The notes beneath the pieces were generated by a model. It made no database searches and was not told the origin of the DNA. It saw nothing but the letters and a program-made list of their open reading frames with translations. Positions 24,041-35,101 of a stretch of DNA of 64,000 nucleotides are shown one piece after another. The position numbers were made by a program, and so were the translations under genes. Position 1 is the first letter of the stretch, and each line of letters starts with the position of its first letter. This stretch comes from Isochrysis galbana (taxonomy: Eukaryota > Haptophyta > Isochrysidales > Isochrysidaceae), in contig CM030934.1 in NCBI GenBank assembly GCA_018136815.1, forward strand, positions 3,301,070 through 3,365,069, in the 5' to 3' direction.

Positions 24041-25215
24041 TCCCTCCCTCCCTCCCCCCTCTCTCTCCCTCCCCCCCTCTCCCCCCTCTCCCTCTCCCCT
24101 CCCTCTCTCCCCTCCCGCGCTCTCCCGTGTACCCTCAGTCTCTCCGGGGGGGGAGGAGCGGACCCCCCCCCCCCCCCCCTTCTCGGGCGCGGATTATAAT
24201 ACTACCCGCTCCTTCCGTGCCTCCCCCCCCCCCCTCCCCCCCCCCCCCCCTTCTTCTTCTGGAAAGTCCAGAGTGCCCACCACGCGAGAGGGGAAGAGAG
24301 AGAGACTCTGGAGAGAGAGTCTGGAGGGGGAGGAAAGACGGAAAGAGGAGGAGAGGAGGGAAGAAGAAAAGGGGGGGGGAGGGGGGGAGGGGTGCCGCCT
24401 GAGGGACTTCGAGGAGAGAGGAAGGATCGGCGTGAGGGGGTGAAGAACGGCGAGCGTGACATCGGTGGCGACGGAGGCACCGATCGGATCTCGCTCCTTC
24501 CTCTCCCTCGGGGGGTTTTCTTCTCTACTTCGTCGACCGAATCTGCGCGTAATCTGGTGCCGCCTCTCCCCCGAAACAGCCGTTCACGTTAGGATTTGCC
24601 GCCGGAGAGAGAAGAGATCCGAGATCTCGACGAGGGAGCGCACTCTCCACATCCCGTCCCCATCTTTTCTCTCTCTCTCCCGCTCCCTTTAATGAGATCT
24701 CTCTGCGATGGACAGAATTCGTCTGCGTCCTTCCCGCGCTTCTCCTCGTCTCTCTCTCTCGCTTCTCGCCCTCTCCTCCTCCTCCTCCTCCTCGCCTCTT
24801 CTTCTCTCTCTCCTTACTAAAGGACCGCTACTCTATTGTGACTCGCTGTTTCTCTTCTCTCCCTCTCATCAAATCACACCACTCAGCCGCGGTGTGGAGT
24901 TACAATAAAAACACGTGCCTACATATCGCGTACCTGGCCTTCGCCCTCTCCGTAAATACCCTCTCTCCCCTCCTCGTGCCCTCTCTCTCTCCTCCTCCTC
25001 CTCGGCTCCTCCCTCCCTCCCTCTCTCCCTCCCCCCACCCCCCCTCTCCCTCTCTCTCGCTCTCCCTCTCGCTCCCCCTTCCTCCCTCCTCCTCCTCCAC
25101 CTCCCACCCCCACCTGCCCACAAAGACGGGCAATTCATTCCCTTCTCCCCCTCCCCCCGCCCCGCCTCTCTCGTCCCTCTTCCCCAAGCACCACCCCCAC
25201 CCCACCCACCCCCTT
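24041..25215. repeat. CT/C-rich and GA-rich low-complexity DNA ahead of the JmjC gene
   Basis: Alternating CT, poly-C and GA tracts; the last CT/C block runs right up to the JmjC start codon. No other gene supported. Confidence 0.7.
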
Positions 25216-25226
25216 CCCCTCCGCCA

Positions 25227-26720
25227 ATGGAAGACCAAGAGGCAGAGGAGCTGCTGCAGCTGCTGCTTGAGGAGGCACTCTCGCCCGCTAGCCTGCCGCG
25301 CTCGCCGTGCACGCCTATCGCCGCCTCGCTTCTTCGCCCACTCGCCGTCGCCGAGGTCAGCGGCGTAACAGCCCACTCGTTTGCGGCTGACTTTGAGCGT
25401 CGCTTCCGTGGCCGAGAGCCAGTGGTCCTCCGAGGCCTCGCGGCAGGATGGCCGGCGATGGTGCGCTGGGCGGACGCAGGTTGGCTAGCAGGAAGACTCG
25501 GAGAGCACAGAGTTCACGTGCTTACCACCAAAGACGCGCGCAGTCGCCACTTCCTCAAGGCGGACTGTGACGTCTCACAGTGGCCCTTTGCAGATGTCGT
25601 GAGGCAGCTCTTTGGCTCCGAGCCGCCGGCGGACACCACGGGTTGGGGTGGGCGAGTAACTGCACTGGGAGGGGATAGTACCGGCTTCACCACCTCGGAT
25701 TGCGACAAGTCAGGCGCGCACATGGCCGAATCTGCCATGGCGGCAGCGTGCTCAACTCGGCTGTATGCGCGGGCGCCCTTGTCGCACGGTTTGCACGCTG
25801 ACGTGGTGCTGTCAGAGCTCACGGGCATGCTTCGGGAGCAAGACCGGCGATCATCGACATCCATACCGGCCCATGAAGCGTCGGGATCCAAGAATCCGTG
25901 CGAGAGCTCAGCGAAGGTCGCAGAGGAGGCCTCAGGTTAGCTCCAGCAATTGCCTCTCTCAAACTGGTAGGGGGCACGCCTTGAGGGCTTCTGATGCACC
26001 TCTGTACGCACCAGCCCCATCTCGCAAATCAGGCGATGCGTATTCTTTTGTCCATTCGCCAGGCTTCGATGGGGGTTTTAAGCTGTCCAACTGTGGCGTC
26101 TGGCTAGGCTCTGCGGGGAACGTGACACCACTGCACTATGACTTATGCCATGGCTTTCTCATCGGTGTGCTTGGTACCAAGGTCGTCACGTACTATGGGG
26201 GCAGCGCCTATACAGAGCAAGACGAGGTATCCCTGCCCGCATTCAACCACTGCTTTCCTCTCTTAGTGTCGAGAGTATCCCTTCATTCATCAAGGGGTAC
26301 TGGGTGTCGAAAGCATTCGGTGACCGCTGTATTTCGACATGCACACCCGCAAGGCGGAAGCTAAGCACATAACCCAGCACCTTAATTCTATAGAGCTGGC
26401 CTCTTTGTTCACAGGTAGACTATTCTCGCTGCATGTATCGTCGAGATGATCGTCCCGAATTGTCGAAAGTAAACCTCGATGCGTGGCGTGGGGCATTGGG
26501 AGCTGACGCGAGAGCCAATGAAAGGCGCGCCCACCCCAAATTCGAGCGCGCCGTCTCGCGAACGATCGAGTTGCGGCCTGGTGATGTGTTGTACACTCCC
26601 CCGTTCTGTTGGCACCATGTCGAGACATCCTCGGACACACCGGCGGTGTCTGTCTTGGTACCTTTCGACCAAACCGAGGCGGAGGCCCGCGAATCGTTGC
26701 TCGCAGCTCACTACTCCTAA
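25227..26720 (+). CDS. JmjC-domain 2-oxoglutarate/Fe(II) oxygenase, three exons
   Basis: Exons 25227-25935, 26063-26226 and 26415-26720, with phase-consistent introns of 127 and 188 bases (GTTAGC...CCAG, GTATCC...ACAG), give 392 residues. The start ATG sits in CCAATGG context after a CT tract. Residues about 50-120 (REPVVLRGLAAGWPA, then WLAGRLG) match the N-terminal part of cupin-8/FIH/JMJD5-type enzymes. Fe(II) ligands: His261 and Asp263 (TPLHYD), distal His358 (RPGDVLYTPPFCWHH). Lys276 is a candidate 2-oxoglutarate contact. The middle exon is short, and residues about 135-230 are a Ser/Ala-rich insert without homology I can name. Substrate unknown: protein hydroxylation (FIH- or JMJD5-like) and tRNA modification are both possible. 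Confidence 0.88.
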
Positions 26721-27317
26721 GATGAAGCTGTACCTTTAGACGATCGCTAGTTTCTCGGCAGCCACGCCACATGTTAAAACTTCAGCTTTCATTCGTGCTA
26801 ACTTTCGGAGGGCCTCAGATGAGTCAGCCTTAGTTTGAGTGTTGAACACAAATCGAAACCAAGACGAAGACTGAGCACGAACTCACTCGGAGCGGGATAA
26901 TTACAAATCGAAAGAAACCAAGACGAAGACGAAGGCTGAGCACGAACTCACTCGCAGAGCTTGATGGCGAGGGATCCCGCGGCGGGCTCTGAGGTGCGCA
27001 CACGAAAGAGGCTTGCGCAATAGCGACGGCTCCGTACAGCGCCGGTGGCGCTGAAGAAGGCACGTGTGATGTTTGTTGATAAGCTATAAAAAGTAAAAAG
27101 GTGCCGTGCGCATACTACATGCACGCACTATGCCTGAATGCACAAGGCCTACTATTGCACAACACAGTAGCCACCACGCAGCAACGCCCCCCAGTGCACA
27201 GCCCACCGGCACGCCCACACAAGCCACACACCGGCCATCCCGCGGCACGCACCCCAGGATCCAAGATACCCCAAGCAAACACGCAGGATGGGCTATCGCG
27301 AGGCGCCGGCGATGTCG
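26721..27317. other. Spacer with a short tandem repeat
   Basis: A unit of about 62 bases with GAAACCAAGACGAAGAC and GAGCACGAACTCACTCG occurs twice at about 26855-26960. No gene supported. Confidence 0.5.
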
Positions 27318-28553
27318 TCATCCGATCCAGAACGAGCCGACGCCCTGGCCACCTTCAGCACCTACCTCCTCGCTGCCTATTGTCGCCGCTCCCGCTCGCT
27401 CTTCCTGTGCATGCTGCGGAGCCGCTCCCGCCGCGACATGATCCTCCTCCTCCGCCAGCGCGCCCGTGCCGATGGCAATGAAGGAGAAGCCGCTCGGCGC
27501 GGGTGTGCCCCCTTCTGACTCGTACGCAAGTTCAGCCGCCTCATCGGCTCGCTTGCTTGGCGCAGCCCCTATCAAGGGGGACAGTGAGGCCACCTCCACA
27601 TCGGCTGCGTCCGCACCAGCGCCAGCCCTCTCCCTGAGTTGCAAGAACGGCGAGCGGCAGAGGATGACGGTCGTATTGGGCGCCGTGTTGTTGACAAAGC
27701 AGAGTGCGTAGCCGCTGGGCGACAATACGACCAGTGGCGGCGCGTCGAAGCGCGGCCGCCACCGAATCTCATAGACGCCGGAGGCCGAGCCGCCAATCGA
27801 GCGCGATAAGAAGCCATAAGGAGATCTACTACTCGGCGCCGAACTGAAGACCGCCGAGCCGTTCCCCAACACACGCCCATGGACCACCCGCTGAAGGGCA
27901 CAATTGGGGAGGAGAGACGATTCCAATTCGGTCTCGCACCTGCGGTTAGGCGTCAATCGCGAGGCACGAACTCAAAAGGTGTGGAAGGCGAGGGGGGGGG
28001 CTACCTTACGGGAGCGCATGCTGCACTGGTAAGCGCACCTAGTCCCCTCGCTGGTCGCGTTGTGCACGGTCTGCGAGAGCATGCTGAGGATGGTCGGGGC
28101 GAGGTGGCTCGCCGAGACCGCGCCGCGTGCGATGCTCTGCGCGCCCACGGCGCCTTCAGCAAGCGCTCGGCGTGTGACAGCCGCGTCGGCGAGGTTGAGC
28201 TCATGCACGCACTGCACGTCGAGCTGGAGTGACCCGACGCTGGCCTGCGCGAGCGCGCGGCGCCCAACGGCACCCGAGGCCAGCTCACGCCTCCCTATGC
28301 CGCCCGCCGCCACCACAGCGCCCCCCACCGCGTCTGGGGCGAGCTTCCTCCTTGAGACGGCTGCGTCGGCGAGAGAGTAGACGGTGATCGAGCCTTCTGC
28401 GGGCGGTGTGGGCGAGGTGGAGAGGGAGAGGCAGGCGAGCAGCAAGGCGAGGAGTGAGATAAGCGTGTTGGCCCACCCGTGGGCGCTCGAGAGTGCCCCG
28501 CGGGAGGCTGGGGCCTCACGCCAGACCTCTCCATCGGAGAGGAGAGTCTCCAT
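27318..28553 (-). CDS. Type II membrane protein with exact decapeptide repeats, two exons
   Basis: Exons 28039-28553 and 27318-27939 (intron 27940-28038, 99 bases, GTGCGC...CGCAG, phase 2) give 378 residues. A second donor (GTAAGG at 28009) is stronger by sequence but does not fit the phase of this acceptor. Residues 28-46 are one hydrophobic helix near the N-terminus. From residue 61 to about 152 there are nine ten-residue units in perfect register (LADAAVSRRK, LASGAVGRRA, LAEGAVGAQS and so on; Leu/Ile at 1, Ala at 2, Ala/Gly/Ser at 5, Val at 6). Such decamers are common in phage and bacterial fibre-like proteins. After the intron, about residues 185-265 look like a beta-rich domain (VVHGRVLGNGS, GVYEIRW, PPLVVLSPSG). 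An acidic, Gly-rich tail follows. Probably a cell-surface or endomembrane protein with a luminal beta-solenoid stalk. Function unknown. Confidence 0.75.
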
Positions 28554-29004
28554 CGCAGGCGGGGCCTCGCACAGGCAGTGTTTGGCGGGGGTGGGTGGGT
28601 GGGTGGGTGGGTGGGTGGGTGGGGGGGGGGTGAAGGCCAAAGGTGAGGAGAGAGAGGGTGGAGTGGGGGGGAAGGGGGAGGGAGGGAAAAGGCGGGCTGC
28701 GAGAGGGAGAGCGAGAGAGGGCGAACGGCAAAAAGAGAGAGAGAATCAGCGGGAAGAAGAAGAAGAAGAAGGTCCCGTGAATACGGAAATAGACGGTGTG
28801 AATGGGAGTGGGAAGAATATATGTGGATGGCTCGCTCGAAATGGAGGGCCTGCCGTCGGGAAGAAGAAGAAGGGGAAGCAGACTCTTGTTAGTAAGCAGC
28901 CCAGTCTAAAACGCAGTTTTTTCCTGGCTGCCGGCAATAGACGACACGCTGTGAATCAATCAACAATCAAGCAATCAAGCATATGTGATGAATGATGAAT
29001 GATG
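28554..29004. repeat. Upstream flank with GGGT repeats
   Basis: GTGG(GTGG)n and a G run at about 28589-28630 give strong G-quadruplex potential just upstream of the membrane-protein ATG. GA-rich DNA follows, then a few hundred bases with nothing recognisable. Confidence 0.6.
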
Positions 29005-29012
29005 GGCGTGGG

Positions 29013-29130
29013 CCTAGTTGGGAGATACGTATTCACCGTATTTGGCCGAAGGCCAAATACAGACCGTAGACCGTATTTGCCGTATTTGAAACACCCTCCA
29101 TGTGCCCCTCCGTATTTGGACGGTGGCGCG
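29013..29130. mobile_element. hAT-like terminus, second family member (left end)
   Basis: CCTAGTTGGGAGATAC followed by GTATTCACCGTATTTGG and further CCGTATTTG motifs: the same architecture as the element at 9576. A mirror-image end lies at 32418-32490. The 8 bases outside the two ends do not match, so the pair is not a simple insertion. Confidence 0.7.
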
Positions 29131-29404
29131 CGCCCGCGCCCGCACACGCGCGCCCGCGCGGCTACTAGCCGGCTAGCAGCCGCCCGCGCGGCTAGCAGTG
29201 GCCGGCGCGGCGGCGGCGCGGCGCGAGGCATCTCGCATCTCACCTCAACAACTTCTCAAGGAGCTCAGCACTGGGACTCACATTCGCATCACCAACCCAC
29301 TGCTCCTCGCTCCTCCTCATCCCCATCACTATCCTCATCACTCATCACTCTCCGCATGGCACAACATCAGGTTTCCAAGCAGCACTCTGGGAACGCATCT
29401 GCAC

Positions 29405-29610
29405 CCTACATGTGAAACACAGGAACAATGTTTTTTTTTCGGAGGCCCAAAACATATGTTTTTCGCTGTTTTATTTCGGGCGGCTCCCCTACCCGGCACA
29501 TTTGTTTTTTAAACTGCTTTTCTCTTTCTCTGTTTTTTCAATCAACGGCAAAAAAAAGTAGTATTGTTTTTGCTGTTTTTTTCTAAGTTTGACTGTGTTT
29601 CACATGTAGG
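29405..29610. mobile_element. 206-bp hAT-like MITE, complete
   Basis: Perfect 18-bp terminal inverted repeats (CCTACATGTGAAACACAG at 29405-29422, its complement at 29593-29610) flanked by an exact 8-bp duplication ATCTGCAC (29397-29404 and 29611-29618). The interior is T-rich with no coding capacity. The termini start CCTA like the larger hAT-like elements here, which suggests a related transposase. The perfect ends imply recent movement. Confidence 0.92.
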
Positions 29611-31890
29611 ATCTGCACATGCATGGACTCATGACAAAAAACCAACGTATCCGCCACCTGATGGGACATTCGCGACCGAGCTTGAGAATATATTTGGCCA
29701 TACACTGACCAATTGTGTGTTCGGCGGCCGATGCAGCGACGGGTTGGGACAGAACTTGTTTAGGGACAGGCCAGAGTTTCGTTTGAGACCTGCCCAAATT
29801 TCGTTCGATATTTCGCCAATATTTTGCGTTTCCCCACCCAAATTTCGACGAATATTTCGCGGCGAACTTGCTGTGGAGTTGCGCTCACGTGTACACGTGT
29901 ACTCGTGTACTGTGTATTGTAACTACGCCTACGCCGTACACCGATCGACGATACGCTGTGCGATAGCGGGCACCCTTGGGGCATGCCGCAATGTATCGTG
30001 AAAGGATTGCTACGCCTACCATTTGCCTTGATCCATCGGATCGGGAGTGAGTCCACGTTTGTTAATAGCGCTATGTCGCATTCGCAAATCGACGCTCGTA
30101 AGGCTTCTCTCTTCTCTTCGTTCGGTATTTATCGTTATAATTCTCTCGTTCTCGTTCTCGGTCAAAAACTTCGCGTGGACGTCTAGGATCTCGGGTTGTG
30201 GAGCGCCCTCCCTCTTTCTCTCGAAGAGAAGGGAAGTTTCCCCACCTTTCTTCCTCCCAGGCGCCTCGCAAAAAGGTTTAATTCGCTATCTCCCCGCGTT
30301 TCTTTATTTAACTGCTTCTGGGGGCAATCAGGTTTGGCGGTTTGCCATCTCCCCTCGGAGATCGATTAAGGTTCGCTGCTTGGGTGAGGGAATCTTTCTC
30401 CTTGGTCCTTGGTTTGCCATCTCCCCTTGGAGATTGATTTAGATTCGCTGCTTTGGATTTTGGTTATCCTTCTCCTTGCACAGTGTGATATTCTGGTACC
30501 AAAAGGTGACAATAAGGGCTCGCTCCAGCGGCTATCTCCCCGGGTGCCGGGGACTTAGCCGCTGCAGCGGCCGCGGAGGCCAACCGCGCCCCGCTCCCCT
30601 CCCCCCCCCTTCCCCCACTCCTCTCTGGCAGCCCAGCTTGCCACAGGGGTGTACTAGCGCGGCCAACACCAAAGGTGAGCCCCCCCCACGCTGCCTGCCG
30701 CGATGTGCCCCTTCACGCTCGCCGCGCTCGCCTCCAGGTCGTTCTCGCACTCCCCCCCCTTCGTAGCGCGCAGACGAGCGCCAGAAGCCAGGTGCGTGCA
30801 GCGCGCGCGCAACGCGAGCCCCCCGCCAGGCCTTGGCCTGGGTGTGCCATACCCAGCACCTCACCCCGCCCCAGCCCACACCCGCCTCGCAGCAAGCTTC
30901 CCAGGCTGAAAAGTCAGAGTTGGCGTCTCTCTCGGCTCTCGGCAGGCGCGGCCGGTCAGCAGATTGGCTACAGGGCTCGAAGGGGTCGAATTGGGGGGGC
31001 AGTGCGCGTGTGTTTTCGTAAGATATGTGTATGGACTGTCTGCGCGCCGCATGGCGACGCGCAGGCAGTCCATATGTGCGCGTCTAGAGCCTGATTTCTA
31101 GTGTGTGTGGCATGTTTGAAAGGGCGCTGGGGGCACCATTCGTAACATAATTTAATGATATGTTTATGAGAAATAAATCTATCTATCGTAGAGTTGTCAA
31201 ATCACTTGTCGGTGAACGACAGAGAACTTATGTTTCCCGGTCGCTGCATTACAGTTGTTTCGCCATGCCCTCACCCTCTCTAATCCTCCCCCGAGAGAAT
31301 TCTCCTCTTCCGCCTCGCCTCTCGCGGCTGTCTCCCCGGGTGCCGGGGACGTTGTCTGCTTGAGCCCAGTTTTTTCTTATTGTCCCCCAGCGGGACTTTT
31401 TCTCACACTGTGATGCAAGTTGCATGAAAGCCCTTGGTCCCGTTGGTTTTTGGTTTTCTCCTCCCTTGGTTGCTACTCGGGGTTGCTCGATAGAAACGTC
31501 TAGAAGGTCCACGCTCAACAGCAAGATTTCTTCGATTGCAAGGATACCTCGCTGCGATCTGTATCCAATGTGATCGCTGCGGTTGCGCGACATAACGTTC
31601 CTCTTCGACTTTCTGCCTTGGTGGGAAAATCCAAAGCGAAGACACGCTCCGACCATATCACTTTGGATTCTCTCTCTCTCTCTCTCGCTCTCTCTCTCTC
31701 TGTCTCTCGCGACGTGTTTGAGTTACCGGCGATGTGGGGTCTCGGTTATTTCACGTTTTGCTTGGTTTGGGTGAATGATTCTGGTGCGTTCGTGAGTCGG
31801 TGCATCCTGTTGTTTTCTGCCTCGTTGTCCGACGTCCTGTCGTCAGTCGTCATCCGTCGCTCTCGCTCTCGTCGCTCTCGCTCTCGTAAC
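29611..31890. other. Repeat-rich accessory spacer
   Basis: At 29775-29870 a stretch with CCCAAATTTCG is homologous in reverse to 54235-54325. At 30338-30475 an imperfect tandem duplication carries GGTTTGCCATCTCCCC. The block TCTCCCCGGGTGCCGGGGAC occurs at about 30535 and again near 31330. No host gene supported. Confidence 0.5.
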
Positions 31891-31899
31891 ACTCGTACC

Positions 31900-32440
31900 C
31901 TACAAACTCTCCTCGCCTCGCCAGCCCCTGCCAACACAGCCCTCCTCACACTCACCCTCGCCTCTCCATTGGTATGCCAACACAGAGCTCTGTGTTTTCG
32001 AAGCTCTGGTAAAACTCCATTGGTATGCCGTCCGGTCCCGTGGATTTGCCTTTCGTCGTATAGCCCTAATGATCTCCGAGTAACCGATAGGCTCGTCCAA
32101 GAAGGACCTATGACTCGTCGGTATCTGGCGCTGCCTTAGCGCATGAAGGAGGGGCTCCGCGCCTTGAGACACCTTTTCGCTGAAAAACCATACGTAGTAG
32201 CTCCGCAATGAAGCCAAAATAGCGGTGTCCTCGGTCGCTACATTATCTTCCTCTAGGGTCGGCTGCGGGTCTTCCATCTCACTCCGGTATACATCGCCGG
32301 GATGTCGCCGCTGGCGTGTCTAGGTGTAAAAAATTGCTTTGTAACAAGCTCTTCCGCCCTTATGATTTTTTCCGCTAGAGACGGAGCCGGTGAGAACGTA
32401 CGTCTTTTATCGACTACTTGGCAAATACGGTCTGTATTTG
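31900..32440 (-). mobile_element. LINE reverse-transcriptase fragment (N-terminal part)
   Basis: Minus-strand frames carry the conserved order of a non-LTR element between endonuclease and RT: a segment with LRSYYVWFFSEK, then FLDEPIGYSEIIRAIR, then, after a frame change, TGPDGIPMEFYQSF. It is cut off before the catalytic YADD box. A hAT-like terminus abuts its 5' side at 32418-32490. Degraded and non-functional. Confidence 0.8.
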
Positions 32441-32490
32441 GCCGATTTGGCCTTCGGCCAAATACGGTGAATACGTATCTCCCAACTAGG
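32418..32490. mobile_element. hAT-like terminus (right end)
   Basis: Reverse complement of the 29013 end: it carries CCAAATACGGTGAATAC and ends GTATCTCCCAACTAGG at 32490. It may be the right end of a 3.5-kb composite that swallowed the LINE piece and the MITE, or a separate solo end. Confidence 0.65.
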
Positions 32491-32639
32491 CTGCCGATGG
32501 GCACTGTGTTGACTGTGTCCTGTTCACTGTGAACACAAGTAGTGGTCCTCGTTCGGTCTATTTTGTTGTGGCCGCGGGGCCGTTTTTTTGACCGGGTGAG
32601 AGGGCCTCGGCGTGCGGGTCGGCCGCCGCCGCCGCCACG

Positions 32640-32980
32640 CAGCGGAGGGGCGACGGGGGGGAGAGAGAGAGAGGGGGGGGGAAGGGGGGAGAGGGGGGGG
32701 GGGGGGGGGAGAAGAGAGAAGAAAGAAGTGGGTGAGAGGTGAGAGAGGAGGGGGGGGAGGGGGGGGGACTCTCTCTCTCTCTATACTACCAATCAATAGG
32801 GCACGAGCTGCACCCTCCCGTGCGAGGGTGGAGGATTGGTGAGAAACACGGGGGTTTATAGAGATGTGACCCCGCCTCCCCCTCTTCCCCGCGGCGGGAG
32901 GAGAGAGAGAGAAAGAGGGAGAGAGAGAGAGAGAAGGGGAGGGAGGGAGGGAGAAGGGCAACGGGAGGGAAGGGGAAGCG
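32640..32980. repeat. GA/G-rich tract upstream of the RanBP2 finger gene
   Basis: Homopurine-rich on the plus (coding) strand, ending two bases before the candidate ATG at 32983, with a short CT block at about 32770. Confidence 0.8.
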
Positions 32981-32982
32981 AG

Positions 32983-34405
32983 ATGGAGGAGCACGGCACG
33001 CCTCTCGACTCGTCGTACCAGCCTGACGAGTACGGGACGGAGCTCGACGAGGTGAGGGGCCAGGGCAGGGGGGAGGGGGGGAAAGGGGGGGAAGGGGAAG
33101 TGGAGGACGGGGTGGCGTGGGGGCATTGGTTGTTGGGGGGGAGGGAGGGGAAGGGGGAAGGGGAAGGGGGAAGGCAAAGGGGGAAAGGAGAAGAGGAAGG
33201 GTGAAGAGAGAAAGGGGGAGGATAGGGGGGGGAGGGGGAGCAAGACTGGCCGTGCACACTTGGCTCGAAAGCAGTGCGCAACGTTCTGTCGGCCTACGCC
33301 TCACCCACGCTCTGCCGCCCACCTCGCAGGGACGCAACCCAGGCGAGACTTTCGCCGCCCTCCGGAGACTGGGATTGCCACGAGTCCCGTTCGTATAATG
33401 ACGCCATTCGTGCTGAGTAGTGCTTTTGCTGCCATGCCAATAAGCCGGCTGAACCAGGAGGCCTGCCCGCGCCCTCAGGGGGTATGTCCAGCTTTGGTGG
33501 AGGAGGAGACCGGCGGCCGGGCGACTGGACGTGTCCGTCGTGCCAGGTGAGGCGGCCCCGCGCGCGAGTACCCAGGCGAATGCGCGATGTGGTGCCCGAC
33601 GCGGTCGTGTGCTCGAGACCGGCCGGCCGTCACGCGGAGTGGCGTGCAGGTGCGCGCGCGTGAAGCCCGGTGTCTGCCCCTCCTCCACTCAGTCCAATGT
33701 CTTTGGATCGCGGCTGTCATGCTATCGCTGCTCAACGCCACGTCCGCCGAACGGGGCGTACGGCTTTGGCGGGATGGGCGGCGGCCGCACCGATGTGCGT
33801 CCCGGGGACTGGAATTGCCCAACGTGCGGTGTCAATGTGTATTCGACGAGGTGTGCAAGCGGCCTAGCACGATCGCCGCCTCATCACCGGCCAGGCGGAT
33901 TTTCTCACGCGCTCAGCCCGTCCCCCTCCCAAGCAGGCTTCAGTGCTTCCGCTGCCACACGCCCAAGCCGGCGCAGCCACCCGCGTTGCCGTCGGGCGTC
34001 AATGTACGTCCGGGCGACTGGACATGCCCAAATTGCCAGGTGAACGTGTACGCATCGCGTGAGAAGTGCTTCCGCTGCGACATGCCGAAACCAGCCTCGT
34101 GGGCGGGCGCGGGCATGCCATCGTCGGTGCCGCTCGGTCACGGTGGCGCCTCGGGCATGTGGCTCGGTGGGCCCGGTGGCGGCGGTGGCGGCATGGGCGG
34201 AGCAATGGGCGGCGGTGGCTTTGGAAGCTTTGGAGGTTTCGGCGGCGGCATGGGAGGCTTCGGAGGACACTCGTCGAGCATCGGCGGCGGTCCGCGCGGG
34301 CAGGCCCGCCCGGGCGACTGGACCTGCCCCGAATGCAGCGCCAACGTGTTTGCATCGCGCGACAAATGCTTTCGGTGCTCGACGGCCCGTCCAGGCAGCG
34401 AGTAA
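32983..34405 (+). CDS. RanBP2-type zinc-finger protein, multi-exon, N-terminal region uncertain
   Basis: Secure exons: 33693-33850 and 33937-34405; very likely 33330-33546; candidate first exon 32983-33051 or a shorter form. Introns at 33547-33692 and 33851-33936 preserve phase. RanBP2 fingers (W-x-C-x2-C, N, C-x2-C) occur about five times: a degenerate one at 33364-33425, then RPGDWTCPSCQ/SNVFGSRLSCYRC (split by an intron), RPGDWNCPTCG (also split), RPGDWTCPNCQ and RPGDWTCPECS. A Gly-rich linker (GGMGG, GGFGS) separates the last two. Tandem RanBP2 fingers with Gly-rich linkers are typical of ZRANB2/TEX13/FUS-type proteins that bind single-stranded RNA, so a splicing or RNA role is likely. 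Odd: the first finger has Ser in place of the second Cys and an in-frame TAG in the spacer before its third Cys; without it the spacing would be canonical. The phase from the candidate first exon is also unresolved. Confidence 0.75.
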
Positions 34406-34929
34406 GTGCATGACGCTTCAAGCGCTGGGGCCGGTGGCTGCAAAGCGAGAGACGACCAGCCTGAGCCAAGCGGGCGGCATGGGGCATTAGAAAGCGTTCA
34501 GTGTCGCTCAGTGGCTAAGCGCCCTTCCTTCTGGCCACTTGTCGGCTCTCTGGTCTGGTCAGACAGTCAATGCGATGTGTATGTGTGGACGTGTACCGAC
34601 AGCGTGGCGGTCTAGCCGCAATTTGGTCGGCTCAGGTCATGATTTTACGAGTGGAGACGCTACTGCGCTTTCTTCGCGCGTGATAGCAGATTAAGCGGTT
34701 CTCGGGAAGGTGTGGTCAGGGCATACGAGGTCTTTGTGATAAATAGGCCGTGCAGGGACTGGGCGATGGTGGCACTCACACACCTAACATGTTGCGTTGT
34801 TGCATGCCGATGTAGACTGCGAAGCAAACGGAATGGCAATCGGCGGTCTCGTATCCGTGCTGTGTACCATCCGCAGAGGCAAATGTGCATGCATTAGAAA
34901 GTGGTGCGTCACCCTGCCATTTGGGTGGT
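34406..34929. other. 3' flank of the zinc-finger gene
   Basis: No gene supported. Confidence 0.4.
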
Positions 34930-35101
34930 TAGTAGCTAAGACGGCTTGCCTTAATTCGGTGCCACTCGGAGTAGAAACTACAGACCCATCACGCTACTGC
35001 AGAGTGACTACAAGATTCTGGCTAAAATACTTACCAATAGATTGAAAACGGTGATCGGAAACATAATCTCGAAAGACCAACTGGGATTCGTCCCGAAACG
35101 C
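34930..35101 (+). mobile_element. LINE reverse-transcriptase fragment (RPITLL region)
   Basis: The plus-strand frame reads NYRPITLLQSDYKILAKIL and continues with IISKDQLGFVPKR, the hallmark of RT motifs 1-2 in non-LTR elements, ending in TAG at 35102. It would follow directly after the part found on the other strand at 31.9-32.4 kb. Short, degraded remnant. Confidence 0.85.

Noticed and set aside
28586-28630. Telomere-like GGGT repeat
   Set aside because: Only about 40 bases, unit GTGG rather than a known telomere unit, and internal to a gene region.
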